Origin: Saccharomonospora marina XMU15 | GTDB taxonomy: Bacteria; Actinomycetota; Actinomycetes; Mycobacteriales; Pseudonocardiaceae | Reading direction: 5' to 3' | NCBI RefSeq assembly: GCF_000244955.1 | Contig: NZ_CM001439.1 | Coordinates: 4,645,234-4,709,233, forward strand | Length of the DNA: 64,000 nucleotides | Part shown: one piece after another, positions 46,543-55,439 of the stretch | How the letters are laid out: every line of letters begins with the position of its first letter | Position numbering within the stretch: position 1 is the stretch's first letter | Position numbers and translations under genes: made by a program | The notes under the pieces: generated by a model | Databases searched by the model: none | What the model saw: the letters and a program-made list of their open reading frames with translations, nothing else | What the model was told of the DNA's origin: nothing

Positions 46543-48321
46543 TCACTCCATCGCTTCGGATGTCTGCAACCACCGCTGTTCGAGGTCTTCCTTCTCGGCG
46601 AGCAGGGCCTTGAGCTCGGTGTTGAGCTCCATCAGCCGGTCGGGATCGGTCGCGGCGCCCGCCAGAGCGTCGTGCAGCCTGCGCTCCTTGGCGTGCAGCG
46701 TGTCGAGTTTGCGTTCCAGCCGCGCGAGTTCCTTCGCCGCGGCACGCCACTGCGCGGCGTCGCTCTTCACCCGCGTGGCCGCAGCCGAGGAAGCCGCGGC
46801 TCGGCCGGGCTGTCCGCCTTCCTGCTGCGCCTTCGCCCTGCGGGTGAGGTACTCGTCGATGCCTCCTGGCAGGTGGGTCAGCGCCCCGTCGCCGAACAGC
46901 GCGACCACCGTGTCGCACACCCGCTCGACGAGGTAGCGGTCGTGGGACACGACCACGAGTGTGCCCGCCCAGGAGTCGAGCAGGTCCTCCAGTTGCTGCA
47001 GGGTGTCGATGTCGAGGTCGTTGGTCGGCTCGTCCAGCAGCAGCACGTTCGGTTCCGACATCAACAACCGGACGAGCTGCAGCCGCCTGCGTTCACCACC
47101 GGAGAGGTCCGCGACGGGCGTCCACTGCCGCGCGGGTGGGAAGCCGAGTCGCTCCGCAAGCTGCGAGGCGGACAACTCCTGCTTTCCCAGCGTCACGCGG
47201 GTTGCCACCGACTCCACCGCCTGCAGCACACGAAGCTGCCCCGGCAGGTCCTCCAGTTCCTGACGCAGGTGAGCCAGGCGCACCGTCTTGCCCTCGACGC
47301 GCCTGCCCGTGCTCGGTGTCACCTCACCGGCGAGCAGCCGCAGCAGGGTGGTCTTACCGGAGCCGTTGACGCCGACGATCCCTACCCGCTGCCCCGGTCC
47401 GATGCGCCAGGTGACGTGGTCGGCCAGGACGCGCTCCCCCGCGGTGAGCGTCACGTCCTCGAGTTCGAGCACGGTCTTGCCGAGCCGACGCTTGGCGAAG
47501 GACAGCAGTTCCGCGGAGTCGCGAGGCTCGGGGACGTCGGAGATCAGCGCCTCGGCCGCCTCGACCCGGTAACGCGGCTTGGAAGTACGTGCCTTGGCGC
47601 CGCGCTGCAACCACGCCAGTTCCTTGCGGGCGAGGTTGCGCCGCTTCTCCTCGGCCGCGGCGGCCAGGCGGGAGCGTTCGGCCCTGGCGAACACCCAGTC
47701 GGCGTAGCCGCCCTCGTACTGCTCCACCTTGCCGCCGGTGACCTCCCACGTCCGCGAGCACACCGCGTCGAGGAACCAGCGGTCGTGGGTCACCACCACC
47801 AGCGCGATCCTGCGGCCCAGCAGGTGGTCGGCCAGCCAGCGCACACCCTCGACGTCGAGGTGGTTTGTCGGCTCGTCCAGCACGACGAGATCGAGTTCGG
47901 CAACCAACGCCGCGGCGAGCGCGACCCTGCGCCGTTCACCTCCGGACAGGGTGGCCGTGGGGGTCTCGAGGCCGATCGCCGTGATGCCGAGCCCGTCCAT
48001 CACCGAGCGCACCCTCGCGTCGGAGGCCCACTCGTGTTCTGCGGCGTAATCGGCGAGCACCGCCTCCCGCACGGTACTGGCCTCTGGCAGGTTCGTTCGT
48101 TGTGTCACGACGCGAACGCGCAGGTCGCGGGTTCGGCTTACCCTTCCCGAGTCCGGCTCGGTGACGCCGGAGAGCACTTCGAGCAGCGTTGTCTTGCCAC
48201 CGCCGTTGAGGCCGACGACGCCGATGCGGTCGCCGTCGGCAACGCCGAGCGACACGCCGTCGAGCAGCGCGCGCTCACCGTAGGACTTGCTGACCGACTC
48301 CAGGTTGACCAGGTTGGCCAT
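46543..48321 (-). CDS. ABC-F family ATPase (Uup-like)
   Basis: The 592-residue soluble protein has two ABC domains: Walker A GVVGLNGGGKTTLLEVLSG with LSGGERRRVALAAAL, and GIVGVNGSGKTTLLRLLAG with LSGGERRRLQLVRLL. Both have intact LDEPTNxLD Walker B motifs. A linker of charged helices joins them (RAERSRLAAAAEEKRRNLAR), and a C-terminal coiled coil resembles Uup. There is no membrane domain. ABC-F proteins act on ribosomes; some give antibiotic resistance, but this one looks like a housekeeping Uup-type member. Confidence 0.93.
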   Translation of the reverse strand: MANLVNLESVSKSYGERALLDGVSLGVADGDRIGVVGLNGGGKTTLLEVLSGVTEPDSGRVSRTRDLRVRVVTQRTNLPEASTVREAVLADYAAEHEWASDARVRSVMDGLGITAIGLETPTATLSGGERRRVALAAALVAELDLVVLDEPTNHLDVEGVRWLADHLLGRRIALVVVTHDRWFLDAVCSRTWEVTGGKVEQYEGGYADWVFARAERSRLAAAAEEKRRNLARKELAWLQRGAKARTSKPRYRVEAAEALISDVPEPRDSAELLSFAKRRLGKTVLELEDVTLTAGERVLADHVTWRIGPGQRVGIVGVNGSGKTTLLRLLAGEVTPSTGRRVEGKTVRLAHLRQELEDLPGQLRVLQAVESVATRVTLGKQELSASQLAERLGFPPARQWTPVADLSGGERRRLQLVRLLMSEPNVLLLDEPTNDLDIDTLQQLEDLLDSWAGTLVVVSHDRYLVERVCDTVVALFGDGALTHLPGGIDEYLTRRAKAQQEGGQPGRAAASSAAATRVKSDAAQWRAAAKELARLERKLDTLHAKERRLHDALAGAATDPDRLMELNTELKALLAEKEDLEQRWLQTSEAME

Positions 48322-48372
48322 CCGTACGCCTATCCCTCTCGTCTCGGGTTCGTGATCCGCCCGGTCGCCCGC

Positions 48373-49341
48373 TCAGGCGTGCACCTGCGGCGGCGTGGTC
48401 GGCCGGGGGCTGTCGTCGCCGCCGACCACGCGCGCACCAGGTACCGGCCCGTGTGCCACGCGGACGGTGCGGCACACCCCGGCTCCGGCCAGTTCCGCCG
48501 CCACCTCCAGCGCGGACTGCGCGCTCTCGCAGAGGAAGGCGCAGGTCGGCCCCGAGCCGGACACCGTACCGGCGAGCGCGCCCGCGTTGACCCCCGCCCG
48601 CAGCGTGCGGCGCAGCCCCGGCCGCAGTGACACCGCAGCCGCCTGCAGGTCGTTGCCGAGCAGCAGCGCCAGCTGCCTCGGGTCACCGGATGCCAGCGCC
48701 TCCACCACGGGGTCATGCGAACCGACCCTCGGCGGATCACCGTCGTGGCGCAGCCGGTCCAGTTCCGCGTAGACCTTCGGGGTCGAAAGCCCTCGCTGGT
48801 CGAACGCCAGCACCCAGTGGAACACGTGCCGCGAAAGCACCGGCACGAGTCGCTCACCGCGACCGGTCCCCAGCGCTGTGCCGCCGTACAGCGCGAACGG
48901 CACGTCGCTGCCGAGCGAGGCGGCGACCTCGGCCAGTTCGTCCCTCGGCAGATCCAGCTTCCACAGCGCGCTGAGACCGACGAGCGTCGCCGCCGCGTCG
49001 GCGCTGCCACCCGCCATGCCGCCCGCCACGGGGATGCCCTTGCGCAGCACCACCCGGACCTTCGACTCGTCCTCTGGCCTGCCCACCCGCTCGGCGAGCG
49101 CGCGCACCGCACGCCAGGCCAGGTTGCTCTCGTCCGTGGGAACCGACTTGGCGCCCTCTCCGTGTACCTCGACCCCGGGGTCCTCGGTGGCCGCCACCGT
49201 GACCTCGTCGGTCAGCGACAGCGCCTGGAACACCGTCGTCAGGTCGTGGTAGCCGTCCTCACGCGCGGCACCGACGGACAGGTGCAGATTGATCTTCGAG
49301 GGCACCCGTACGGTGACCGGCGGCGGAACGACGGCAAGCAC
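48373..49341 (-). CDS. ispE: 4-diphosphocytidyl-2-C-methyl-D-erythritol kinase
   Basis: The 322-residue GHMP kinase of the MEP isoprenoid pathway has [20 protein letters not shown] at the N-terminus, the ATP-binding motif [20 protein letters not shown] and the C-terminal [14 protein letters not shown]. The start is GTG 49341; the frame extends further upstream, but that part is antisense to the histidine kinase. In many actinobacteria ispE directly follows ksgA; here an orphan kinase and a MetN-like gene lie between them. Confidence 0.95.
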   Translation of the reverse strand: MLAVVPPPVTVRVPSKINLHLSVGAAREDGYHDLTTVFQALSLTDEVTVAATEDPGVEVHGEGAKSVPTDESNLAWRAVRALAERVGRPEDESKVRVVLRKGIPVAGGMAGGSADAAATLVGLSALWKLDLPRDELAEVAASLGSDVPFALYGGTALGTGRGERLVPVLSRHVFHWVLAFDQRGLSTPKVYAELDRLRHDGDPPRVGSHDPVVEALASGDPRQLALLLGNDLQAAAVSLRPGLRRTLRAGVNAGALAGTVSGSGPTCAFLCESAQSALEVAAELAGAGVCRTVRVAHGPVPGARVVGGDDSPRPTTPPQVHA

Positions 49342-49480
49342 GGCTACCAGCCTACTTGGCGCGCTCAAGGCGCAGCGGTCACCAGCGGCGACGCGGGGTG
49401 TGCGGCCGCGCCACGACGACACCCGATGGCGCGCACGCGTCGAACTGTGCGGTTGGCCACAAGCCCTTACAGTCACCGTT

Positions 49481-50695
49481 GTGCCGACGAAGCGCGATTT
49501 CCAGTTCTGGGGGTCCGGACCGGTCTGCGCGGCACGCCAGGCGAGTGTCATCAGCCTGCTCGGTGGCTGCCTCGCGTTGGCGGGTTCGGCCGCGTTCCCC
49601 GGAACCAGGGTGCCGCTGCTGGTGGGCGGGATCGGCAGCATCGCGATCGTCCCGGTGTTGTGGCTGCTGCCGTGGCAGCGCTGGAATCCGCTGCTGCCCG
49701 CGCTCATCTTCGTTCCCGGTGTCGCGGGCATCACCCTGACGACGTGGGGGTTCGGCAGCTACTCGATGGTCACGTCGCCCTTCCTGCTGTTGATGCTCGT
49801 CTGGGTGGGGCTGCACTTTCCCGGCTGGGTCAGAGCCGTCACCGTGTCTGCCGCGACGGCGGGCTACGTGGCCGGGCTCGCGCTCACCCAGGAGCTCCGC
49901 ATCGTCGTCGGGATAGCGCTGCTGCTCCTCCCCGTCATCATCGGCGTCGAGGAACTGGTCGCGCGGCAGGTGGCCTCCGTCGAACGGACCCGCGACGAAC
50001 TCGACCGGGTGGCACAGTGGCGGGCCGCGCTCACCGCGACGCTGGCCCACGACGTGCGCTCACCGCTCACCGCGCTGGAGCTGGCGGTGGAGGCTCTCGC
50101 CGACGAGGACCTGCCCCAGGCACAACGCCACACCATCGCCCAAACCGCGCAACGGCAGGCACACCGCATCACCAAACTGGCCACCGGCCTGCTCGACCTT
50201 GAACGGGTCGACACCACGGGCGCGCTGCGCCTGGAAATCCACCAGGTCAACGTCGGTAAGGCTGTCGACAACGCGCTGAACTACCTTCCCGCGAACCAGG
50301 CCACGGTGGACATCGACGGCAGCCTCGTCGCAGAGCTGGACCCGGAGCGGTTCGAGGAGATCGTGTTCAACCTCAGCAACAACGCCATCCGGCATGCCGG
50401 ACCGCCGGTGCATATCAGCGCCACCACCGACGAGGGCTGGCTCAACATCGCCTTCCGCGACTACGGCCCAGGTGTCCCCGACGAAGTGCTGCCCCAACTG
50501 TTCGGCCGATTCACCAGCCACGGCAACGGGAAGTCGGTCGGGCTGGGGCTGTGGATCGTACGGCAACTGTGCCAGGCGCACGGCGGCGACGTCCGCTACG
50601 AGCCCGCCGATCCGGGCGCCCGTTTCGTCGTCACGCTCCCCACCGTCCAGCGGGCGGGCAGCAGAACCGAGCAGGACGCGGCCACGGCGAACTGA
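49481..50695 (+). CDS. Orphan sensor histidine kinase
   Basis: The ~404-residue protein has an N-terminal membrane domain of five or six helices (to residue ~165) with little extracytoplasmic loop, a coiled linker and a HisKA dimerisation helix with phospho-acceptor His in [16 protein letters not shown]. The HATPase domain has [10 protein letters not shown] (N box), [10 protein letters not shown] (G1) and [11 protein letters not shown] (G2). No response regulator is adjacent, so its partner is elsewhere. GTG 49481 is a plausible start, though no strong ribosome-binding site is seen. It is convergent with the MetN-like gene. Confidence 0.9.
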   Translation: MPTKRDFQFWGSGPVCAARQASVISLLGGCLALAGSAAFPGTRVPLLVGGIGSIAIVPVLWLLPWQRWNPLLPALIFVPGVAGITLTTWGFGSYSMVTSPFLLLMLVWVGLHFPGWVRAVTVSAATAGYVAGLALTQELRIVVGIALLLLPVIIGVEELVARQVASVERTRDELDRVAQWRAALTATLAHDVRSPLTALELAVEALADEDLPQAQRHTIAQTAQRQAHRITKLATGLLDLERVDTTGALRLEIHQVNVGKAVDNALNYLPANQATVDIDGSLVAELDPERFEEIVFNLSNNAIRHAGPPVHISATTDEGWLNIAFRDYGPGVPDEVLPQLFGRFTSHGNGKSVGLGLWIVRQLCQAHGGDVRYEPADPGARFVVTLPTVQRAGSRTEQDAATAN

Positions 50696-50705
50696 GCCTC
50701 GGGGC

Positions 50706-50723
50706 GCGGCGACCTCACGCCGC
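50706..50723. terminator. Short GC hairpin at a convergent junction
   Basis: GCGGCG (50706-50711) and CGCCGC (50718-50723) pair around a 6-base loop between the histidine-kinase stop and the end of the MetN-like gene, partly inside the latter. The stem is short, so this is a weak call. Confidence 0.3.
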
Positions 50724-51731
50724 CAGGTTGCGCAGCCCGCACAGCGTGTCGGTGATGTGAGCGCCGCGCTCGACGATCCACGCCAGCGACGCGTCGGCAC
50801 GCTGGCCGCGTACACCGAGCCGGAACCGGGCCACGGGCGTGTCGCCGATCCTGGTGATCCCCCCGCCGATCGTGGCCAGTTCGACGTCGAACCGGGCCGT
50901 CGCCTCGGAAAGCAGTGCGCCGATGGCGGCGAACCCGATCAGCACCACGTCCACGGCCAGGTCGTACTGCGCCACCTGAGCCCGCGTCGTCTCGATCGGG
51001 GGAAGCAGCGCTTCCGCGACCTTGCTGCCGGGTTTGCCGAGCAAGCTCAGCACCTTGCCGGTCTCGACCACCTCGCCCCGCTCCAGCAGTGCTACGTCGT
51101 CGCAGACTCTGCGCGCGTCCGCGGCGCTGCGGGTGGTGAGCAGCACCGTGACACCCAACTCGGCGCGGGCCCTGTCGAGCACCGTGAGCACCGCACCCGA
51201 CTCCGCGACGTCCACCGCACCGGTCGGGTCGTCGACGAGCAGCACGGCAGGGTTCGTCACCAGTGCCCTGGCGACCGCCACCCGGCAACGCTGTCCCGGC
51301 GTGAGCTGGTCCGGCAACTGCGCGGCGCGGCGGGTGAGCCCGGCAAGATCCAGCAATTCCGCGACCCGGCCGCGACGCCTCGGCGCGTCGACGCCGAGTT
51401 GCTCCAGCGGCGCCGCCACGTTGCCCGCGACGGTGCGCTCCGGCCGCAGCCGGGCGTCGACCACCGCCACCTGCCTTCTGGCCTCCCGCAACCTTCGACC
51501 GTCGAGCTTGCTGATGGCCATGCCGTCGAAGCGCACGACCCCTCGATCCGGTCGTTCCCGCAACGAGACACAACGTGCGAGCGTGGACTTGCCCGCCCCG
51601 GCGGGGCCCACCACGGCGAACAGCGAGCCCGCGTCCACATTGAGGCTCACGTCTCGTAGCGCCACAACGGGCGCCGAGGACCCTGGGAATGACTTGCTGA
51701 CGTTCTCGACGGTGATCACGAATGGCTCCAT
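50715..51731 (-). CDS. MetN-like ABC ATPase with NIL domain and degenerate catalytic motifs
   Basis: The 338-residue protein has the MetN layout: an ABC domain (residues ~5-230) and a C-terminal NIL ligand-binding domain (~265-335). Walker A is intact (GPAGAGKST). Other catalytic parts are altered: the signature is LTPGQ instead of LSGGQ, Walker B ends LLVDD so the catalytic Glu is Asp, the switch His is replaced (LLTTRSAAD), and the Q-loop Gln is absent (VAVVDARL). No MetI or MetQ gene is near. A SAM-riboswitch-like leader lies upstream on the same strand. It may be a methionine-sensing regulator rather than a transporter motor (inference). Confidence 0.88.
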   Translation of the reverse strand: MEPFVITVENVSKSFPGSSAPVVALRDVSLNVDAGSLFAVVGPAGAGKSTLARCVSLRERPDRGVVRFDGMAISKLDGRRLREARRQVAVVDARLRPERTVAGNVAAPLEQLGVDAPRRRGRVAELLDLAGLTRRAAQLPDQLTPGQRCRVAVARALVTNPAVLLVDDPTGAVDVAESGAVLTVLDRARAELGVTVLLTTRSAADARRVCDDVALLERGEVVETGKVLSLLGKPGSKVAEALLPPIETTRAQVAQYDLAVDVVLIGFAAIGALLSEATARFDVELATIGGGITRIGDTPVARFRLGVRGQRADASLAWIVERGAHITDTLCGLRNLAA

Positions 51732-51756
51732 AGCAACTAAAGGCGCAGGGTGAGGG

Positions 51757-51774
51757 CGCGTCCGAAAGGACGCG
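51757..51774. promoter_or_regulatory. Hairpin in the leader of the MetN-like gene
   Basis: CGCGTCC (51757-51763) and GGACGCG (51768-51774) form a perfect 7-bp stem with a four-base loop, 26 bases before the MetN-like start. It lies between the SAM-riboswitch-like element and the start codon and could be part of the expression platform. No U-run follows. Confidence 0.45.
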
Positions 51775-51894
51775 AAAGAACCGGATCGGAAGAGCTCAGA
51801 CGAGGGCGATGTGGCGACGACACGCACACACCGTTCGACGACCCTGGTCGACCACTCGGCGCCTTGTCAGGAGTCGGGAGCGATACACAAGTCC

Positions 51895-51981
51895 TCCATC
51901 GGTCCTGGCGGTAGCACCTGCCCCGGCGGGGGTGGTTGCTGCGACGTCGGCGAGCCAGGTCTCTCGGTCGCTCGGGATGGA
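51895..51981 (-). ncRNA. SAM-riboswitch-like leader (S-box core, SAM-I/SAM-IV type)
   Basis: Read on the minus strand, the 87-base element has P1 arms TCCATC/GATGGA and P2 arms CCTGGC/GCCAGG. It has the junction GAGAGA, the conserved AGCAACC, a P3 hairpin CCCCGCCGGGG and the AGGTGCTAC stretch. These are in the same order as in SAM-I (GGCAACC, AAGGUGCUAA). No P4 hairpin is present, which is closer to SAM-IV. It lies ~160 bases upstream of a MetN/NIL gene on the same strand, which fits methionine control. Fine structure was judged by eye only. Confidence 0.6.
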
Positions 51982-52035
51982 TGCCCACAAAGTACACCTG
52001 ACTCGGCGCGGCGAAAGCAAGGCAGGCAGCGAGGA

Positions 52036-52884
52036 TCACACCTTTGCCGCAATGGCGGCGAAGTCCTCCACGCCGAGCTGCTCGCCACGGCTGCGCGGGT
52101 CGATTCCGGCCGACACGAGCAGTTCGGCCGCACGGTCGGCCGAACCCGCCCACGCGGCGAGTGCCGCGCGCAGCGTCTTTCGCCGTTGTGAGAAGGCCGC
52201 GTCCACGACCTCGAAGACTCCCCTGCGATCGATGTCGGCAGGCGGTGGCCGCCGCTCGAACTCCACGAGCGCGGAATCCACGTTCGGCACCGGCCAGAAC
52301 ACCGACCTGCCGACCGCGCTGACCTTGCGCGCCCTGCCGTACCAGGCGAGCTTCACGCTGGGCACCCCGTACACCCGGCTCCCCGGTCGTGCGGCCATCC
52401 GGTCGGCCACCTCGGTCTGCACCATCACCAGTCCGTGACCCATCGACGGCAGCTCCGCGAGCAGGTGGAGAACCACGGGAACTGCCACGTTGTACGGCAG
52501 GTTGGCCACGAGCGCGGTCGGCGGTCGCGGCAAGTCCTGTGAGCGCAGGCAGAGCGCGTCGGCACGAAGCACGGTAAGGCGGTCGAACGCGCTGGGCGCA
52601 CGCTCGCGCACCGTAACCGGAAGCCGTGTCGCGAGCACGGAATCGACCTCCACGGCGATCACCTGCGCGCCACTGCCCAGCAGCCCCAGGGTCAACGAAC
52701 CGAGACCGGGACCAACCTCCAGCACCACGTCGGCAGGGCCGACCTCGGCCAACTCCACGATGCGCCGCACGGTGTTGGCGTCGTGCACGAAGTTCTGGCC
52801 CAGCTTCTTGGTCGGCCGCAGGTCGAGTTCGTCCGCCAGCCTGCGGACGTCGGCGGGCCCCAGCAGGCCCGGTGGTTCGTTCAC
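52036..52884 (-). CDS. rsmA: 16S rRNA dimethyladenosine transferase
   Basis: The 282-residue enzyme (KsgA) dimethylates two adjacent adenosines near the 3' end of 16S rRNA during small-subunit maturation. It shows [20 protein letters not shown], the SAM-binding [16 protein letters not shown] and the catalytic [11 protein letters not shown]. It starts 26 bases after the rpfB stop, so the two are probably cotranscribed. Confidence 0.96.
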   Translation of the reverse strand: MNEPPGLLGPADVRRLADELDLRPTKKLGQNFVHDANTVRRIVELAEVGPADVVLEVGPGLGSLTLGLLGSGAQVIAVEVDSVLATRLPVTVRERAPSAFDRLTVLRADALCLRSQDLPRPPTALVANLPYNVAVPVVLHLLAELPSMGHGLVMVQTEVADRMAARPGSRVYGVPSVKLAWYGRARKVSAVGRSVFWPVPNVDSALVEFERRPPPADIDRRGVFEVVDAAFSQRRKTLRAALAAWAGSADRAAELLVSAGIDPRSRGEQLGVEDFAAIAAKV

Positions 52885-52910
52885 CGGGCCAGCCTAGAAC
52901 GTGGCCGCAC

Positions 52911-54329
52911 CTACTGCGGCAGGCCCAGCGACGAGGAGCAGGCGGGCCAGGCGCCGTAGCCACCACGGGAGTCGCGCACCTTCGTGGCGATCGCGATCTG
53001 CTGCTCACGGGTTGCCTCGTGGGGGTAGGCCGCGTACTGATCGCCGCCGTAGGCATCCCAGGTGGACTTGTTGAACTGCAGCCCACCGTAGTAGCCGTTG
53101 CCGGTGTTGATGGACCAGTCGCCGCCGGACTCGCACTGCGCGAGGGAATCCCACACGCCCGCATCGCTGATCAGCGGCTGCTTGGTGCCCTTGCGGACGA
53201 CCCGCTCCTTGGCCTTCTTGACGATCTTGGTGGAGATCTCCTCGCGGTCGATCTCCTTGCCGTTCTTCTGGGTGATCCGGTAGGTGACGACCTTCTCGCC
53301 CGCCTTGCCGGGGTCCTCGACGATCTCCTTGCCCGCCTCGAGATCGGAGTCCTCGATGTAGCGGACCGGCGGCTCGATGGTCTCGGTGCGATTCACCACG
53401 GAGACACCGGTGCGGCTGATGCGCACCTCAGCGCCGTCGAGGAGCTTGAAGTCCAGCCCGTTCTCGACCTTGTCCTGCGGGCCGAGCTTCAGCCCGAGTT
53501 CGTTGATCAGTTCCTGCGCGTTCACGGCATTGGTGGTCAGCTCGCGCGGCTTGTCACCGCCGTCGAAGAGGGTGATGTGCTTGAGGGTCTTGACCTCCAG
53601 CCGCATGCCCTCCAAGGGCACCTCGCCGTTCACCGGCGTGGAGAACCAGGTGCCTTGCTTGTCGAGGTCGTCGAGCCCGAGTTGGGTCAACGCCTCGCCG
53701 ACGGTCGTGGCGCGCACCCACGACTGCCGCTCCGCGCCGTCCACGACGAGCGTGAGCTGCCTGCCCCGCTCGAGCTTGATGACGCCACCGTCGCCGACGG
53801 CGGCCTGCGGCGAAGGGGAGAGCGCATCGTGAGCGCCGACGGTGATGCCCGCGTCCTCGAGCACCTCGCCCACCGTGTCGCCGAAGCTGCGTACGGTCTG
53901 GCGCTCGCCGTCCACGTCCAGCGTGACGCTCTTGTTCATCGCCAGCGCGGCCGCGCCGCCACCGGTGAGTGTGATCATCACCGCCAGCACGGCGCCCTTG
54001 AGGAAGCGCTTCTTCCAGGTCCTGACCGCGCCCGCGAGGCCCTCCTTGGGGTCCTGCAGCGCCTGCGCGGGTCGCGCGGAACGGTCCCCGCTCGCCTCGT
54101 CGGGAAGGACGATCGGCGGAAGCATCGTGGTCTCGGCGTTGATCAGCCGAATGAGTTCGTCGACGTCGACGTCGGCCTCGGACATCAGCATGTCGGCGTC
54201 GGGGCCGAGAGCCGTCATCACGTCGTGTCGCGTGACTTGCGGTTCGGGCGAGAAGTCGAGGTCGTCGAGCTCGCTCGGCCACTCGAGCATGGCGGTGGAG
54301 CCGCCAGCATGCCCAGGTCTACCAGTCAC
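52911..54329 (-). CDS. rpfB: Resuscitation-promoting factor RpfB
   Basis: The 472-residue protein has a cytoplasmic N-terminus of ~100 residues, a membrane segment (LKGAVLAVMITLTGGGAAAL), three DUF348 ubiquitin-like domains, a G5 domain (YRITQKNGKEIDREEIS region) and a C-terminal Rpf domain. The Rpf domain has a catalytic Glu in WDSLAQCESGGDWSINTGNG and paired cysteines. It cleaves peptidoglycan and stimulates growth of resting cells. The GTG at 54329 has AAAGGGA eight bases upstream and fits better than the longer frame, which runs through the structured leader. It is unusual in its long cytoplasmic extension. Confidence 0.94.
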   Translation of the reverse strand: MTGRPGHAGGSTAMLEWPSELDDLDFSPEPQVTRHDVMTALGPDADMLMSEADVDVDELIRLINAETTMLPPIVLPDEASGDRSARPAQALQDPKEGLAGAVRTWKKRFLKGAVLAVMITLTGGGAAALAMNKSVTLDVDGERQTVRSFGDTVGEVLEDAGITVGAHDALSPSPQAAVGDGGVIKLERGRQLTLVVDGAERQSWVRATTVGEALTQLGLDDLDKQGTWFSTPVNGEVPLEGMRLEVKTLKHITLFDGGDKPRELTTNAVNAQELINELGLKLGPQDKVENGLDFKLLDGAEVRISRTGVSVVNRTETIEPPVRYIEDSDLEAGKEIVEDPGKAGEKVVTYRITQKNGKEIDREEISTKIVKKAKERVVRKGTKQPLISDAGVWDSLAQCESGGDWSINTGNGYYGGLQFNKSTWDAYGGDQYAAYPHEATREQQIAIATKVRDSRGGYGAWPACSSSLGLPQ

Positions 54330-54383
54330 AGGGTCGATCCCTTTCGCATAAGTACACCGACTCCCGCAGTCAGCGCCGCCCCT

Positions 54384-54401
54384 AGCGCCCCGAGGGGCGC
54401 T
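54384..54401. promoter_or_regulatory. Hairpin in the rpfB leader
   Basis: AGCGCCCC (54384-54391) and GGGGCGCT (54394-54401) pair tightly, leaving a 6-7-bp stem with a small loop, about 55 bases before the rpfB start. It could be an intrinsic terminator without U-run, or an anti-antiterminator. GTACACCGAC occurs on both sides (54352-54361 and 54410-54419) as a 10-bp direct repeat. Confidence 0.5.
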
Positions 54402-54419
54402 TCCCCGACGTACACCGAC

Positions 54420-54458
54420 GTGACTGTGGGCGTGCCGCACGGCGACTGGCGAAGTCAC
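54420..54458 (-). ncRNA. Nested stem in the rpfB 5' leader
   Basis: GTGACT (54420-54425) pairs with AGTCAC (54453-54458). Inside, CGTGC and GCACG form a second stem (54431-54441). The element lies in the predicted ~140-base rpfB leader between promoter and start codon. An RNA switch in the rpfB-ksgA-ispE leader of Mycobacterium tuberculosis is known to me from the literature; similarity here is positional, not by sequence. Confidence 0.45.
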
Positions 54459-54477
54459 CACCCGGCACGGTCACGGG

Positions 54478-54506
54478 ACAATAACGAAGGCTGCGAGGTT
54501 GCGCAA
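54478..54506 (-). promoter_or_regulatory. Sigma-70-type promoter of rpfB
   Basis: On the minus strand TTGCGC (54506-54501) and TATTGT (54483-54478) are separated by exactly 17 bases, a good housekeeping promoter. Transcription would start near 54471, giving a leader of about 140 bases that contains the nested stem and the hairpin. Confidence 0.6.
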
Positions 54507-54605
54507 ACACCCCCCGCAGTCTCGTGAGGTTCGTCACTGCGCCCGCAGGCGCATGCGCATACCCGAATGTCGCAGCCGGTGAGCCGTGCGGTGACGAAGA
54601 GTTCA

Positions 54606-55439
54606 TCATGTGGCCGCTTCGCGCTCGGCCAACCCGAAGACCCGCTCCGCGTTTCGGCGGACGGCCTCCGCGACCACGTCGACCGGCTGGCCGCGCAGTT
54701 CGGCGAGGCCGCGAACCGTGTAGGCGGCGCAGTACGGCTCGTTGGGCCTGCCCCGGAACGGGTGCGGGGTGAGGAACGGCGCATCGGTCTCCACGAGCAG
54801 TTGCCCGTCGGGAACCAGCTTGGCCGCCTCGTGCAGCGCTCGGGCGTTGCGGAAGGTCACCGTGCCCGCGAACGAAAGCAGGTAGCCCTGCGCCACGCAG
54901 CGGCGCGCCATCTCGGCATCCCCCGAGAAGCAGTGGAACACCACCGACCTCGGCGGGCCCTCCTCCCGCAGAATCCGCAGCACGTCCTCGTGCGCGTCCC
55001 TGTCGTGGATCATGAGCGGCTTGCCCAGCCGCTTGGCGAGATCGATGTGCCAGCGAAAGGCATCCTGCTGCGCCGACGGCGGCGAGAAGTCCCAGTAGTA
55101 GTCCAGCCCGGTCTCGCCGATCGACACCACCCTCGGCGCCCGGGCCAGGCGTTCGATTTCGCGGCGCTGCGCCTCACCGAAATCCTTGGTGCGGGTCGGG
55201 TGCAACGCGACGGCACCGTACAGCCGACTGTCCCACGTGGACGCCTCGACGACCCAGCGGGCCGATGCCAGGTCGTCGGCGACCGTCACGACGGCGGCGA
55301 TGCCTGCCGCCTGCGCCCTGTCCAGCGCGGCACCGAGTTCCTCGGGCGTGGTGGCGCCGCAGGCGTCCAGATGCGTGTGGGAGTCGATCGCCCGCGCCGG
55401 AAGCGGTTCCGGCGCGGGCGGCAGCTCACGTGTGCTCAA
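54606..55439 (-). CDS. tatD: TatD family metal-dependent hydrolase
   Basis: The 277-residue TIM-barrel hydrolase has the metal motif [11 protein letters not shown] near the N-terminus, [21 protein letters not shown] and [12 protein letters not shown]. TatD enzymes are Mg-dependent DNases and also act on D-amino-acyl-tRNA in some species. The only suitable start is TTG 55439, which overlaps the metG end by 14 bases and gives the expected N-terminus ([13 protein letters not shown] before the metal motif). Confidence 0.92.
   Translation of the reverse strand: MSTRELPPAPEPLPARAIDSHTHLDACGATTPEELGAALDRAQAAGIAAVVTVADDLASARWVVEASTWDSRLYGAVALHPTRTKDFGEAQRREIERLARAPRVVSIGETGLDYYWDFSPPSAQQDAFRWHIDLAKRLGKPLMIHDRDAHEDVLRILREEGPPRSVVFHCFSGDAEMARRCVAQGYLLSFAGTVTFRNARALHEAAKLVPDGQLLVETDAPFLTPHPFRGRPNEPYCAAYTVRGLAELRGQPVDVVAEAVRRNAERVFGLAEREAAT

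Noticed and set aside
51796-52020. 74-codon minus-strand frame in the leader of the MetN-like gene
   Set aside because: Overlaps the SAM-riboswitch-like structure; no domain. The RNA reading explains the sequence better.
54330-54540. c-di-AMP (ydaO) riboswitch upstream of rpfB
   Set aside because: ydaO elements precede many actinobacterial cell-wall hydrolases, but the conserved blocks of that class are not visible here.
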